A DNA stretch of 64,000 nucleotides from Rhinopithecus roxellana (Eukaryota; Chordata; Mammalia; Primates; Cercopithecidae), in assembly GCF_007565055.1 (NCBI RefSeq), contig NC_044556.1:136065808-136129807 (forward strand). The letters run 5' to 3'. The translations under genes were made by a program, and so were the position numbers. The notes beneath the pieces were generated by a model. That model had not been told where the DNA came from. It worked only from the letters and a program-made list of their open reading frames with translations, and did no database searches. This document shows, one piece after another, positions 25,357 through 37,543 of this stretch. Position 1 is the first letter of the stretch. The number at the start of each line of letters is the position of its first letter.

Positions 25357-26008
25357 TGTCGGCTGGTCTGAGAAATAAAGAGACAGAGTACGAAGAGAGG
25401 AATTTTACAGCTGGGCCTCTGGGGGTGACATCACATATTGGTAGGACCTTGGTGACCCCTGAGCTGCAAAACCAGCAAGTTTTTATTAGGGATTTCAAAA
25501 GAGGAGGGACTGTACGAACAGGGAGTAGGTCACAAAGATCACATGCTTCAAAGGGCAAAGCAAGACCACAAGGCAAGGGCAAAATTAGAATTACTGATGA
25601 GGGTCTATGTTCAGCTGTGCACGTATCATCTTGATAAACATCTTAAACAACAGAAAACAGGGTTTGAGATCAGAGAACTAGTCTGACCTCAAATTCACCA
25701 GGGCGGAAATTTTTCCCCACCCTGATGAGCCTAAGGGTACTGCAGCACACCAGGACGTATTTCAGTCCTTATCTCAACTGCATAAGACAGACACTCCCAG
25801 AGTGGCCATTTGTAGACCTCCCCCAGGAATGCTATTCTTTTCCGAGGTTCTTAATATTTAATATTCCTTGCTAGGAAAAGAATTTAGTGATATCTCTCCT
25901 ACTTGCACATCCATTTATAGGCTGTCTGTAAGAAGAAAAATATGGCTCTATTTTGCCTGACCCCTCAGGCAGTCAGACCTTATGGTTATCTTCCCTTGCT
26001 CCCTGAAA
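25357..26008 (-). mobile_element. Truncated ERV LTR (probably ERVK-class), minus orientation
   Basis: Starts 'tgtcggctggtctgagaaat' + 'aaagagacagagtacgaaga', continues through 'gggggtgacatcacatattg' and 'gcaagtttttattagggatt', and ends at 'cttgctccctgaaaatcgct', where Alu sequence begins abruptly. I recall this as a primate ERVK-class LTR, but the subfamily is uncertain. The far end of the LTR (its 5' side on the minus strand) is missing. No viral genes are present. Confidence 0.75.
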
Positions 26009-26131
26009 ATCGCTGTAGAGATGGGGTTTCACCATGCTGGCCAGGCTCATCTCGAACTCCTGACCTCATGATCTGCCCACCTCAGCCTCCCAAAGTGCTA
26101 GGATTACAGGTGTGAGCCACCGCACCTAACC
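26009..26131 (-). mobile_element. Alu fragment fused to the LTR
   Basis: Begins in mid-Alu at 'tagagatggggtttcaccat' and runs to the Alu 5' end '...gccaccgcacctaacc'. The Alu 3' half and poly(A) are absent, so a deletion or recombination joined this Alu to the LTR on its left. Confidence 0.9.
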
Positions 26132-26892
26132 CTCTGAATACTTTTTAAAGAGTATGAGATATATTTAAAAATGGTAAGTACATAGAATTCACCTGAAGAC
26201 CTTTGGTGTTGAGATGATGACCTCACTTGGTCTTCAGAATGGATTACTTATAACTGTTCCACTTGTTGGGAAGTTTATCTCGTATCTATAACATTTCAGA
26301 AGTTATTCTACATATTTTAAAAATCTATTTGGTACTTAACAAGCATCTACCACATGGAATTATTTCTAAATTAAAAAGTATCATAAAGCAATCAGACTTA
26401 AAATGTCAAGTTAGATCATCTGATTCTACAAACATTCATATTTGAAAGCTTAAGGATCTGGAATTTTGTAGGACTGTGTTACAGAGTAAAGTCCTTTAAA
26501 TTCTTTCTGAACCAAAATGGGGTCTATGAAAAGGAATAAATGCAGAATTTCAACTGATAACTAAATTAGGCTTTTCTGTAGGAAAAATTGGGTATTCACT
26601 TAATTTATCTGCCAAATGTAATCTACCATCTCCATAGTTAGGGGCAAGTTTCTGTTATAAAACATTCCAATTTCATGCAATAACATGTATGAATGAATAT
26701 CATGTTTCAGTTACTTTTGCCTTTCATCCAGGGAATCTATGTACTATAAAGATGTTAGAGTACTTTAATTTTAGATGAAGAGAATGCTCTCTAAAACCTA
26801 AAAGAGAGAAATATTAAAGGGTCTCTAAATAGAACTTAAAAGGAAAGACTAAAGAATTAGGCTTATGTAGATTATAAAAGGAAAAAAAAAAG

Positions 26893-27302
<410 letters not shown>

Positions 27303-29352
27303 TTAAGCCAAACCTGATGGCTTTAAGTGAGCTGGTGGAAAAGATGTCTAAGTGTTGGAGAGGCTAAATGATAGAATGCAGTAGCAGGAAAAACGATACT
27401 CCTTTCTCAATGTATTGACTGCTGGGAAGAGAGACCAAATGAGCAATTAGCAAACATATCAACCCACTAAATTATTTAAAGAAAGCTACCAACTAACATT
27501 TTTTTAAATTTTGGGAGTTGATAGCATACTTTACTTCATCTAATCCTCACAGACTGCTATTATTTACTATGGTCAATTTCAATTTACAGCACTTCTAAAT
27601 GTGTAAGTTTTTTTTCCACACCAACAACCAAATCTCCAACTCTCTAGGCCCCAACTGGGTGCCCATGAATTTAATTCAATTCAGAAATCAACTCATTTAG
27701 CATGAGACCCCACAGGTTAAGGGCTTAATCCCATCAAACTGCACATACTTTAAATGCCATTCACAAGCCCTGGGCTTCCTATGCTTCTGATCAAGCGGGC
27801 ACACAGCTTCACACCATCCTCCAGGAACCTCTATGTGTTCGGCTATTCTCTGCATGTTTAGCTATTTTAGAAACTCTCCAAACTCTGGCTTTTTTGTTTT
27901 TGGTTTTTATGGAGATGTCCTTCTGTAGACATGATTGATGACATCACGGGCCATCCGTAATCATCTCTGCCTTCATCTCCTCTCCCTTCCCCGGATTTTG
28001 AGGGTGGGGTTGAAAGTTCCATCCTGCCTTGGTCTTTCTGGTGATTAGCCCCATCCTGAAGCCATCTGGGTACCACCAGTCACCAATTAGCATGCAAAAT
28101 AAACTTTTACCACTACCGAGATTCAAAGGATTTTAGGAGCTATATGTCAGGAAATGGGACAAAGCAAAATATATATTTCACAATATCACATTGTCATTTT
28201 TTAAACCCATAGTGCCTTGCACAGAGGGAAAAAGCATAATTGCACCCAATAGATGTATAATTTCTTAATTGCTGAATGAACCTCAATGTAGCAATAACAC
28301 TATAGGGAAGTCTTGGTCATTACCCTTATCTGTCATGTTTCCATGTTAACTTCAATGGGTTATTTGAATCACATCAGCAGTTTGAAATGTCATTATGTGA
28401 GTACTTTCTTTTCCAGTTGCAACACAAGCCAGCATATTACTGCTTGCATTTAAAACCATATTTTAGAACAAAATCTGGTAATTATCTCATGAAAAATTTA
28501 TAGTTGTTATCTTTAAAGTATTGTTTATATTATTAATTCACCCCAATTTAGAAACAAAATCATGTGAGTGACTTTTGCAAAATTTTACAAAATAGGCTAA
28601 AGCAATTTGTCACTGTTAAGTTGATACAGTGGCTGCTTAATTTTCAAATGCTTATACTGCTTCTGAGTAAAGCTTACATAAGTGTGGGAGAGAAGGGGAA
28701 GTTTTTACATATATAGTAGAAGTTTAAGGTTTTAAGATTGTTTTCCTATTTATCTGACAACATAAATAGTTTTCTGTTGATTCCACTGGTTGTTCCCTTA
28801 TGAGGAGGATTTTTAAGGCTGAGGACCAACCCAGGAGTCTTTGTTCAATTTGAGTATATTTAACGTGTCGCTGACATCTCCTCCGTAATCACATGTTGTG
28901 ACATGGAAATCAAAGTGCCAGACAAAGCCTCATTTTCTCCTTGATGTTATTTCTGTATGAACATTAGAAGTATTAATTGTCTTCTGTGGTATCAGGAAAG
29001 GGTAGATGTCTGTCATTAATTAGGCCATGTCACCAGAGAGAACATTGCAACAAAAAAGGAAATATTTCTCAAGATGGTTGATGAAGTCAGTATTTAATGA
29101 TGAGAATTACTTCACTAAGTATGAAAATAATATTATAACCACATGCTTATTATATTATCATACTCTTTTTAACATGTGCCACGTGACATGGTAAGTAGCA
29201 CGCTTTTTCCATCAGTAAAACAGAGGAAAAAATCTAATTTTACCTATTTTATTGAAGTTTGTAGTAAATTTTAAGTATCTAGAAATATTTCAAATTTCAG
29301 AAGAATTAAATAAGATATAACAAATATTGTTTTTAAATAGGGTATATAATCT

Positions 29353-29679
29353 TTTTTTTTGAGACAGGGTCTCATTCACATCTAAGCTGGAGTTCAGTGG
29401 TGCGATCTTGGCTCACTGCAACTTTCGGGTCACTGCAACCTTCAGCTCACCGCAACCTCTGCCTCCTGGGCCGAGGTGATCCTCCTACTTCAGTCTGCCA
29501 AGTAGTAGCTGGGACTACAGGCGTGCACCACTATGCCAGGCTAATTTTTGTATTTTTAGTAGAGAGAGATTTTTACCCTGTTGCTCAGGCTGGTCTTGAA
29601 CTCCTGGGTTCAAGTGATCCTCCCACCTTGGCCTCCCAAAATGCTGGGATTACAGTTGTGAGCCAGCGTGCACAGGCTG
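29353..29679 (-). mobile_element. Alu SINE, minus strand, with an internal triplication
   Basis: Old Alu flanked by a perfect 18-bp target-site duplication, 'aaatagggtatataatct' (29335-29352 and 29680-29697). In the left arm the segment 'gctcactgcaactttcgg' is followed by 'gtcactgcaaccttca' and 'gctcaccgcaacctctgcc', i.e. three tandem versions of a part present once in normal Alus. This makes the element longer than usual. Confidence 0.93.
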
Positions 29680-29821
29680 AAATAGGGTATATAATCTAAA
29701 TGGGGTATGTAAGTGTGAGGATTGTGTTGATCAACTTTCATTTGTAAATGTCTAGATAGTACATATGCACAGATGTATTTTAAATGCTATAGTACTTTAT
29801 TTGGTCATTCTTTATCACACT

Positions 29822-29985
29822 TTGCTATATAGAGGAATACTACTAATAATAGCAAAGGTTACATCATGCCTACTACATGCCAGGCATTGTTCTAGGTGTT
29901 TTATGTGTATTAACCTAGCTAATCCATAATAATGCCATGAGGTAGGTATTATTACTTCCCATTAAGTTACAGACGGAAACCATGG
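29822..29985 (-). mobile_element. MIR SINE fragment, minus strand
   Basis: Contains 'tactacatgccaggcattgt', 'tctaggtgttttatgtgtat' and 'tgaggtaggtattattactt', a clear reverse-orientation MIR. Confidence 0.85.
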
Positions 29986-29987
29986 AG

Positions 29988-30165
29988 CAAGCAATGTCTG
30001 CATTTGAATTCCAGCTCCACCTTTGAGTGACTGGGCAAATTATTTAACCATTTTGAGTCATAGTTTATTTGTAAAATGGCAGTAACACTTACTACATAGT
30101 ATTAGTGTGGAAAATAAATGATTGGTCTAGAGTTAGATACCTGGCATGTAATAGGCACTGACAGA
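29988..30165 (+). mobile_element. MIR SINE fragment, plus strand
   Basis: Starts 'gcaatgtctgcatttgaatt' and shows 'gggcaaattatttaaccatt' and 'tgtaaaatggcagtaacact', ending 'acctggcatgtaataggcac'. It lies head to head with the MIR just upstream, so the two could pair in RNA. Confidence 0.75.
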
Positions 30166-30879
30166 AGGAAAGCACCACTTTCCTATTTCAATGAACTGAC
30201 TACTAGAAAGAGATTTAGTTCCTAATTTTGCATAATATACTTTATAGTGTCTGTGAGATCTTTGAAGACATAAAGTGTCTGAAACATAGTCAGTACTCAA
30301 TAAATGTTTGTTGGCTGAAAAAATGAAAACACATAGAAATTTACCCAAGTATTCTAAATATACCAGTGGTGATAAATATTGCTAATTGTGACTTAGGTAA
30401 TTAAATCATTTGCATTATCTAATTAATTTGTTGGTGGTAATTAAATAACCTTGAAGAAAAAGTCCTTAGATATTTTCTATGAGAAATTTCCTACCAGAGG
30501 CTTAAGAGCAACAAATCAGACCCAGCTGACAGGAAATATGTCTCCCGAGCTTGAAGATAGTGTTGGCAGTTTCCAAGAGAGTTAGGTGAGATTTTTTTCT
30601 TCCCTAGTCTTTGTAGGCAGTGAGATAGCTGTTTTCATGGCCACTTACACTTCATTTTTGCTAATCTTACCATTAATAGTGTATTAAGATACCCAATTCT
30701 TAAAGTAGTGTTGGTTTTTATTTTATATTTATATTTAATTCTTCTAAATTATTGATAGGAAATTACAAAAACATATATTTTGCTTTTGTTATAATTAAAA
30801 AATTAAAAGCAAATTAATACCTTGCCACCTACTAGAGTGCTGTGTTCCCATTGCTTTGGCTATCAAAAGCAAGTTGTTC

Positions 30880-30955
30880 TTGATGATGATGGTGTTGGTT
30901 GCTCATGGTGGTGGTGGTGGTGATGATAATGGTGACAGTGATGATGGTGGTGATA
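30880..30955. repeat. (TGG/TGA)n trinucleotide-like repeat
   Basis: Imperfect run of TGG, TGA and GAT triplets ('ggtggtggtggtggtgatga' and similar). Purine-rich with alternating G runs; no coding meaning is apparent. Confidence 0.9.
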
Positions 30956-31388
30956 TGAGATTGGAAATCTCAAGTAAAAATGGATTACTTCTCTCCAAAA
31001 CCTAAAATTGAACTCCGGACTTATAAATCCAATATTAGTACTATGTATTTTTCCTATCCAAATGGGGTTTTACATTGCACATAAAGAGATGCAGATTCAG
31101 TTTTTTAGTTGGCAAATTATGTTACTCCATTGATGGAGTTGAACTGTGGTTCTTCACTTCCATGTTCTTGCTCCATTGAAACTATTTCATTAAAGTAAGG
31201 AGGTTTTTCTAGGAATTAAAAAATTAGCAGTTGAAGTAACTATAGTGAGATCTATTATATCATTATTTAACCTGATTAAGTAAAGGCTAATTCAATTTGA
31301 CCATTTTTATTCAACTGTTATTTGGTGGAAATCTAATTTTGCTCCTCTGAATTTGTTCATGTTCTAAGTATCTTATCAGCAGGGATAT

Positions 31389-31704
<316 letters not shown>

Positions 31705-32649
31705 ATCAGCAGGAATGTTCTGGGGGAATGGTAAATTTCTCACCTCCTGTGGTATGATGTCATCCCATCTGTGTGTTGCACACAGACTTATTTCATGACC
31801 CTGAGTAGCACCCTATATCCAGGCTGTATTTGCTCAATGACCTCTTAGCTCTCTGCATCCTGGTTTGGGTAACTGGCTTATTTTTACTTGGATATCTGAA
31901 CTACAGAGCCTACCAGTGGGATTCTTGCTGGGAGAGATGCCAGGCCTTTTCTGGCAGACTATATTGGAAGACACCAAGTTTGGACAAAAATTCTGAGAGT
32001 TGCTTGAATCTTTGCAGCAATTCCATGTCAATAGCTAGACACGAGAAACATTTTAGGAAGATGGGAATGAATAAATGTGCGTTTCAATAAATTCCGAAGA
32101 GAAAGAACTGTTCATTTTTTCCCCCTTATCACCTGAAGATTATCTGCAACATCCCTACAGCATGTGCAGTCCTTCAGAATTTCAGAATTGATGGACTCCA
32201 GATGGAATCACAATTTGAACTTACTGGCCATAGTCAGTCTGCCCTTGACCTCACACATTTCTCTAGCCCTATGCTCACCAACAAGAATCCATGGAATAAT
32301 GGGGCTATCAACTAAATTCATGGACTGGAAAAAATCCTGCAAACATTAACTTCAAAGACTAGATCATAATTTGAAAATCACAATGTAAACAGGAAAAAAA
32401 GAGGAGGGGGACAATTGTAAGCTGCTAGCAATTAGGCACTAATTAACTTCCTTCAGTTGTGTAGCTGCTGCCGCCCAGCAGTACCATTTGTATCTCTTTC
32501 ACATGTATAGAGATTCCCCCAAGCTAATGGTTCCTTAGTGAAACTAAGCCACAATTTGCAGACCAACTTACAGGAAAGATATATCATAAATATATTCACA
32601 TCTAACTAGCTAACTGAATTTCTCAATTTTATTTATAGTAAAAACCAAA

Positions 32650-32765
32650 TTAAATGGAAAGCAGACAGCATGCCTGTTGGAGTCATCTGTGTGTCCCTGC
32701 AAGTTAGCACAGTGCCTGGCACATAATAATTGTGCAAAAAACAGATGTCATTGAATGAATTTATT
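32650..32765 (+). mobile_element. L2 3'-end fragment
   Basis: 'acagcatgcctgttggagtc', 'gcacagtgcctggcacataa' and 'cattgaatgaatttattt' follow the order of the L2 3' terminus. Confidence 0.65.
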
Positions 32766-33793
32766 TATTTCTGTTAATACTCATGAAATCTGACTGTTTC
32801 AAACCCTGGAAATTAATTTACTTTTGTTTACCTTATTGAGTGGTGGATATTTACATTAGGAGTTACTTAATATCTCATTGATGGTACCTTCTTTGAAGAT
32901 TAATTCTTATTGTGTAGCAACATAGATGTAAAACATGTAATCTATTAAGACAAATATATCAACATCCCAGAATTATCTCAGAGAATTGTTTTCTTTTTGA
33001 TGATAAATTCCTGATTTAGTGTTTCATTTTCAAAAGTCTTTTTCCTGTCATAGAAGTGTAATGAAACAAAGTTTGAATAACTGACATTTTTTGTTAAGTT
33101 GAGGTCCTGTGGATGCACGGACATGAGTCAAATGACCAATGTAGCAGGATCTTGGGAGAGACTGGCAGAGATTACAATTCAGAGCCAGGTTACAGTTTAG
33201 GAAACTGCAGTCCATCAACAGTTTTAAGTGTCTTTTATATACAAGCCACTGCATGATATACAAGGGAGGTTAAATGCTATAGAATATAATAGAATATGGG
33301 ATAATACGAGTACATGGTTTCTGACCTTAACAAAGTTATGATCAAATAAATAAAAAGAGAAAGATCAAGTTGAACAAAGCAGACAGCATAGTCAGGACAA
33401 GCTGTGGCTCCAATCCTACATTCGTTGTCTAGAAAGAGCCAAAAGTTCTATCTAGAGACTTTGCCTTGGAACAGGTTCATAGAGAAGTATCAGATTAGTG
33501 GCACAAACTGTATGTCGGCTAGGGGAAGGAAGCCAGCAAGGGGCTTCATGGTAACCAGTGGAAACACAACAATATAACATCAGGATCAAATTCATTTAAC
33601 TTTCAAAGAGAGTTTACTTCCCTTGTTTTCATTACCACTGGTTTCTTTCCTGACGTATCTATGATGGGGGTCATCCACAGAGGAAGGCAATAAAGGTGTG
33701 GTGGTAAAAAACCTACAAATCTGCTACCATAGGAAGCTTCTAACATCAAGATAAATTGGCATTTTTTCTACATACGTATACTTTTATTTGCAG

Positions 33794-33935
33794 AACCACC
33801 CAAAGTCACTGTGATGCCCAAGAATCAGTCTTTCACAGGAGGATCTGAGGTCTCCATCATGTGTTCCGCAACAGGTTATCCCAAACCAAAGATCGCCTGG
33901 ACCCTTAATGATATGTTTATCGTGGGTTCACACAG
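33794..33935 (+). CDS. HMCN1: HMCN1 local exon 6: first half of Ig domain 3
   Basis: Coding exon of 142 nt, phase 1 in and phase 2 out. It encodes EPPKVTVMPKNQSFTGGS, EVSIMCSATGYPKPK and IAWTLNDMFIVGSH. Cys (SIMC) and Trp (IAWTL) of the Ig core are present, with the GYPKPKIAW signature of I-set domains and one sequon (NQS). The acceptor is 'ttatttgcag|aacc'. The donor is 'cacag|gtactg'; the trailing AG joins A of exon 7 to give Arg in GSHRYRM. A minus-strand frame over this exon is spurious. Confidence 0.97.
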
Positions 33936-35057
33936 GTACTGGGTTTGTATCATGTTCTTTGTTTTTATTGAGTGAGGAAAATTGATGAGACTTCTAGACC
34001 AAACTAATATGACTAAATCCCTAATATTAAGTGAGGTTTGACCAACATACATAGCTTTACATTTTATAAACAGGCTGTGAATGTCAAAAATAATATAAAT
34101 GATGACTTTATAAAGTTTGAGGTTATTAAGTCTTGAATTCAATAGCTGGGACCAAGTGCTTCCCAATACTTTGAGTTGCAACCATAGCACCAAAACAGTT
34201 AGTTTAACTTGAGTAATTGAAATGAGGATAATAAACTTTTTGTGAGGTAAAATAACATATAGTTTTAACAAATCTATTAAAGGCATTGTCCTAGATTTAA
34301 CAGAAGAGAGAGATCAAGAACAGACCAGTAGCTCTAATTAAAATGTGTACAGACATTCTTTGTAATTACTTCCATTTTTGCCAAACTACAGTGGGAAGCA
34401 TTTAATTCCACTGGGTGCTTTTTAAAGGCATTGAATCCACTCATGCTCCTAGAGTATAATAAACACGCGGAATATAAACAACAAAGTATCCAGCCATGGG
34501 GCTTCCATTACTCTGGGTTTGGCAGTGAAGAGGTCATAGGTATTATCCAGCAAGTTGAGTCAGAGTCTATTCCTAGACTCCTCACAGACTCACTGTGTGA
34601 CATGAGACATTACATCTCTGGAGTTTTCATTTTGAAGAACGGTCTAGTATAGCAATTCACCACATGGAGCAAGATTGCCTGGGTGCAAATTCCAGTTCTT
34701 CCATTTACTAACTCTGACTTTGGGTGAGTTCTGTAACCTCTTTGCTCACCTGTAAAAACAGAAATATTCATAGTATTTAACTCATTAGGGTATTAGGAAA
34801 ATTTTAGATATAAATAAAAGTAAACTTTCTAGAGCAGTCACTGGCATGTATCCAACACTGGATACATGATATTGTTATTATTATTATTATTATTACATTT
34901 CCGCTTATAAAATAATGATGTTAACCATGTCTGCAATCAACACCAAAAATTTAACTCTAAAAGATTTGAAAATATTTTTAAAGGAAAGCACTATATTATC
35001 TTGATATTACTATTATGGTATTTTCAATTTTATATTCTTTTTGTTTTTTATTCATAG
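33936..35057 (+). other. HMCN1: Intron 6 (1,122 bp, phase 2)
   Basis: GT-AG intron inside Ig domain 3. It holds a MIR (about 34655-34890) overlapping an (ATT)n run at 34874-34895. Nothing else recognised. Confidence 0.9.
34655..34895 (+). mobile_element. MIR SINE fragment ending in an (ATT)n run
   Basis: 'ggagcaagattgcctgggtg', 'caaattccagttcttccatt' and 'gggtgagttctgtaacctct' follow MIR order. The 3' end has expanded into about 7 ATT units. Confidence 0.75.
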
Positions 35058-35185
35058 ATATAGGATGACCTCAGATGGTACCTTATTTATCAAAAATGCA
35101 GCTCCCAAAGATGCAGGGATCTACGGTTGCCTAGCGAGTAATTCAGCTGGAACAGATAAACAGAGTTCTACTCTCAGATACATTG
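35058..35185 (+). CDS. HMCN1: HMCN1 local exon 7: second half of Ig domain 3
   Basis: Coding exon of 128 nt, phase 2 in and phase 1 out. It encodes RYRMTSDGTLFIKNAAP, KDAGIYGCLASNSAG and TDKQSSTLRYI. The DAGIYGC motif gives the F-strand cysteine. The acceptor is 'tattcatag|atat'. The exon must end at ATT-G (35185) so that G joins AA of exon 8 (Glu in EAPKLMV). The intron therefore begins GCAAGT, a GC donor. The nearby GT at 35190-35191 would shift the frame into an immediate stop (AAA AGC CCC TAA). Confidence 0.95.
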
Positions 35186-35191
35186 GCAAGT
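35186..35191 (+). promoter_or_regulatory. HMCN1: Non-canonical GC 5' splice site (GCAAGT)
   Basis: Donor of intron 7. All other positions fit the U1 consensus (G at -1, AAGT after GC), as is typical of functional GC-AG introns. It is the only non-GT donor among the 16 in this window. Confidence 0.88.
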
Positions 35192-36149
35192 ATAATCACT
35201 TTAAAAGGCAATTAAAATAGGATGAATATCACATCAAGCAATGCAAAAGCACTTTTTTGAAAAATTAATATTAGTATTGTATACATAGTATTATACTTCA
35301 TTTCACACACTGATTGAAGCAAATATTGTAAATAAGTTAAAACTTCATAGAGTGAAAAGCTTCATTAGTCAACAGAAATCAAGGAAGCTTCCAGGTTAAT
35401 GGAATAATTTCATATTGTCCACAAAGTTCTGTCTTTCCACTGTTCATCTGTTCTCTGCAATATTTTACTTTTACATTAATAAATTCTATATCCTTTCTAG
35501 CTTAACTTCCATTTTATAATTTCTACTTATATGCAAAACTGTATATAATATAATTTTTACTTTTTATCTTCAATTTCCCCTCCAAACTTAAACATTTATT
35601 GAAAGCGTACTTCATGAAAATTATTCTATAGAATATTTCTATTTAATTTTGTCTTTCTTAGTCAAATAAAGGATAAAGGTGTCATATACTCAGTTCCAGG
35701 TTATAAATTGTGAATAATCAATTGCTAGCAATCCACCCTTTCATTCATTCTTATTCAGTCTCATTCATAGTAAGATAATGAAACTGTCAGTAGTGAAGAA
35801 AGGATTCAAAAGAGACAATAAAAATAGAGAATTGTACTTGAAGGTATAGGTGAGGGAGAGAACAAAAATGTCACAAGTATTGAATTGAGAGTCTGGAAAG
35901 AAGTGGTCTCATTCATAGAAATAAAGAAGGCACATGGTGAATACGTTTAGATGGAAAGTGAGCTCAGATTTGGAGATAAGTGAATTAAAAATATTCACAG
36001 AATACCCCGGTGTAGAGGGAAAAACAGCTGGGAATGTGGAACAAGTGACTGAAACCGAATTCTACTTCCATTGTGAAAACAAATTTTGGTTCATTCACGT
36101 AGAAGCCTTAATGTTAAACACATTGATTTTAACTTATTAAGCACCTCTA

Positions 36150-36680
36150 GAGATGCAGCATGCAAATTGCTGTGCTGGAGACTGTGGAGTGTAAAATTTT
36201 TAAAACGTGTGTCATGTAGCCTTTACTTTTCAAGAATTTATACAATGGGGGTGGATATATACAGGAATATAACAAGGCAGACAGACAAGTACTACAGTGG
36301 GAGGTTGGCAGAGGGGAAGATTAATTCAGACTGAGGAATTAGCAAAGATTTCTCAAAGGAGACAGGATTTAGGCTCAGTCTGGAGGAATGAGTGGGATTT
36401 GAAGGATTGTGGCAAAGGGCATTTTACAAAGAGGAAATAGCTTTAGGAAAGGCAAAGAAGATAGGAAAGTAAAAGTCTGTTGAAGTCTGTTGTGTTTTGG
36501 ACTATCAGTGAAGCTCTGTACCTTGTGATAAGTAAGGAAGTGTAATGGAGGGTAAGGTTAAAAAAAAAAGCTATGCACCCATTTATGATTTTTGAAAGAG
36601 ATTCTATGGAATTTTGAAAGCAGTGGGAATCACTGAAGGTATTCTAGCAGAAAAATTATGTGATCTGTGAGAAGTTAACT
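36150..36680 (+). mobile_element. L2-like LINE remnant
   Basis: 'ggcagacagacaagtactac', 'aggagacaggatttaggctc', 'agtctggaggaatgagtggg' and 'aaagggcattttacaaagag' occur in the order of an L2 3' region. Diverged, with approximate limits. Confidence 0.55.
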
Positions 36681-37429
36681 TAGCTTTGTTTAAAAATACC
36701 TCAGCTGAAGCTAGGAAGTCCTAAAATATCTCGTTGAGACAAAATGTGTGAGTAAACTGAACCATTAGGCAAGCAAGTGAAGCAAACAGAATGAAGAACA
36801 GAAATTTAGAGAATGTCTGTATTTAGCATCACAGGAAAAAGAAGGGTCAAAACCAGGAGACTCTACTTTTTGTAAATGCAAATTTTAGGCTTGGACTGCA
36901 AATATCTTCCTGTAGTTAGACATGAATATCCTTAAAATGATGTAGAAAATGTTAACAAATTCATCTACAGTTATATCATCCTCAAGTCTTAATTTAGCTG
37001 TCAGTCTTACCATTATCCCTCTTTTGATTATATTTTTCTTAGAATTATTCCTCTCTCTGTTCTTGTTATATTGTTTCTCTAAGATGTATTCTGATTTCTA
37101 AGATGTTTCTTTCCTTAAATAACTCTTTTTCTTAAAGAACTTTCAATTAGTTTCATAATTTTTCTGGAGTTTGTTTTATCATAATTATTTTTTGTTTTAG
37201 TCATTATATTTTTCCTGATATAATTTCTGTGACCTTGATAAGTGATCTTTTTATCACAAATACATATGTGCATGTGCATTACGAGAGTTTCTTTTGGTTT
37301 ATAAATATTGAAATGGCCACAAGCACATAAGTTCTGATAGATTTTTAAATTGGTTCATTTACTAAACATAAACAAAACCCATCTGGTCTTGTGCTAAATG
37401 TTGACTATTTGCGTGTTTGTTTTTTTCAG

Positions 37430-37543
37430 AAGCCCCTAAGTTGATGGTAGTTCAGAGCGAGCTCCTGGTTGCCCTTGGGGATATAACCGTTATGGAATGC
37501 AAAACCTCTGGTGTTCCTCCACCTCAAGTTAAATGGTTCAAAG
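37430..37543 (+). CDS. HMCN1: HMCN1 local exon 8: first half of Ig domain 4
   Basis: Coding exon of 114 nt, phase 1 in and phase 1 out. It encodes EAPKLMVVQSELLVALGD, ITVMECKTSGVPPPQ and VKWFK. Cys (VMEC) and Trp (VKWFK) of the Ig core are visible, together with the GVPPPQVKW signature. The acceptor is 'tttttcag|aagc'; the donor 'tcaaag|gtacat' leaves a G that pairs with GA of exon 9 (KGDLEL). Half of Ig domain 4 sits here and half 4.7 kb away, so both exons are needed for the fold. Confidence 0.97.

Larger units (their letters stand above)
35186..37429 (+). other. HMCN1: Intron 7 (2,244 bp, phase 1, GC-AG)
   Basis: Lies between Ig domains 3 and 4. It contains an L2-like region at about 36150-36680; the remainder is AT-rich with a long T/A-rich stretch at 37000-37260. 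The acceptor 'gtttttttcag' is strong. Confidence 0.88.

Noticed and set aside
31830..32090. 86-codon + strand frame with a hydrophobic start
   Set aside because: No family resemblance, no splice or promoter context, and a length common by chance in intronic DNA.
33876..34286. 136-codon minus-strand frame
   Set aside because: Overlaps exon 6 in antisense and has no recognisable features.
35186..35191. GT donor at 35190 as the true end of exon 7
   Set aside because: It would add 4 nt and put a stop codon at the start of exon 8, losing the rest of hemicentin; the GC donor 4 bp upstream keeps the frame.
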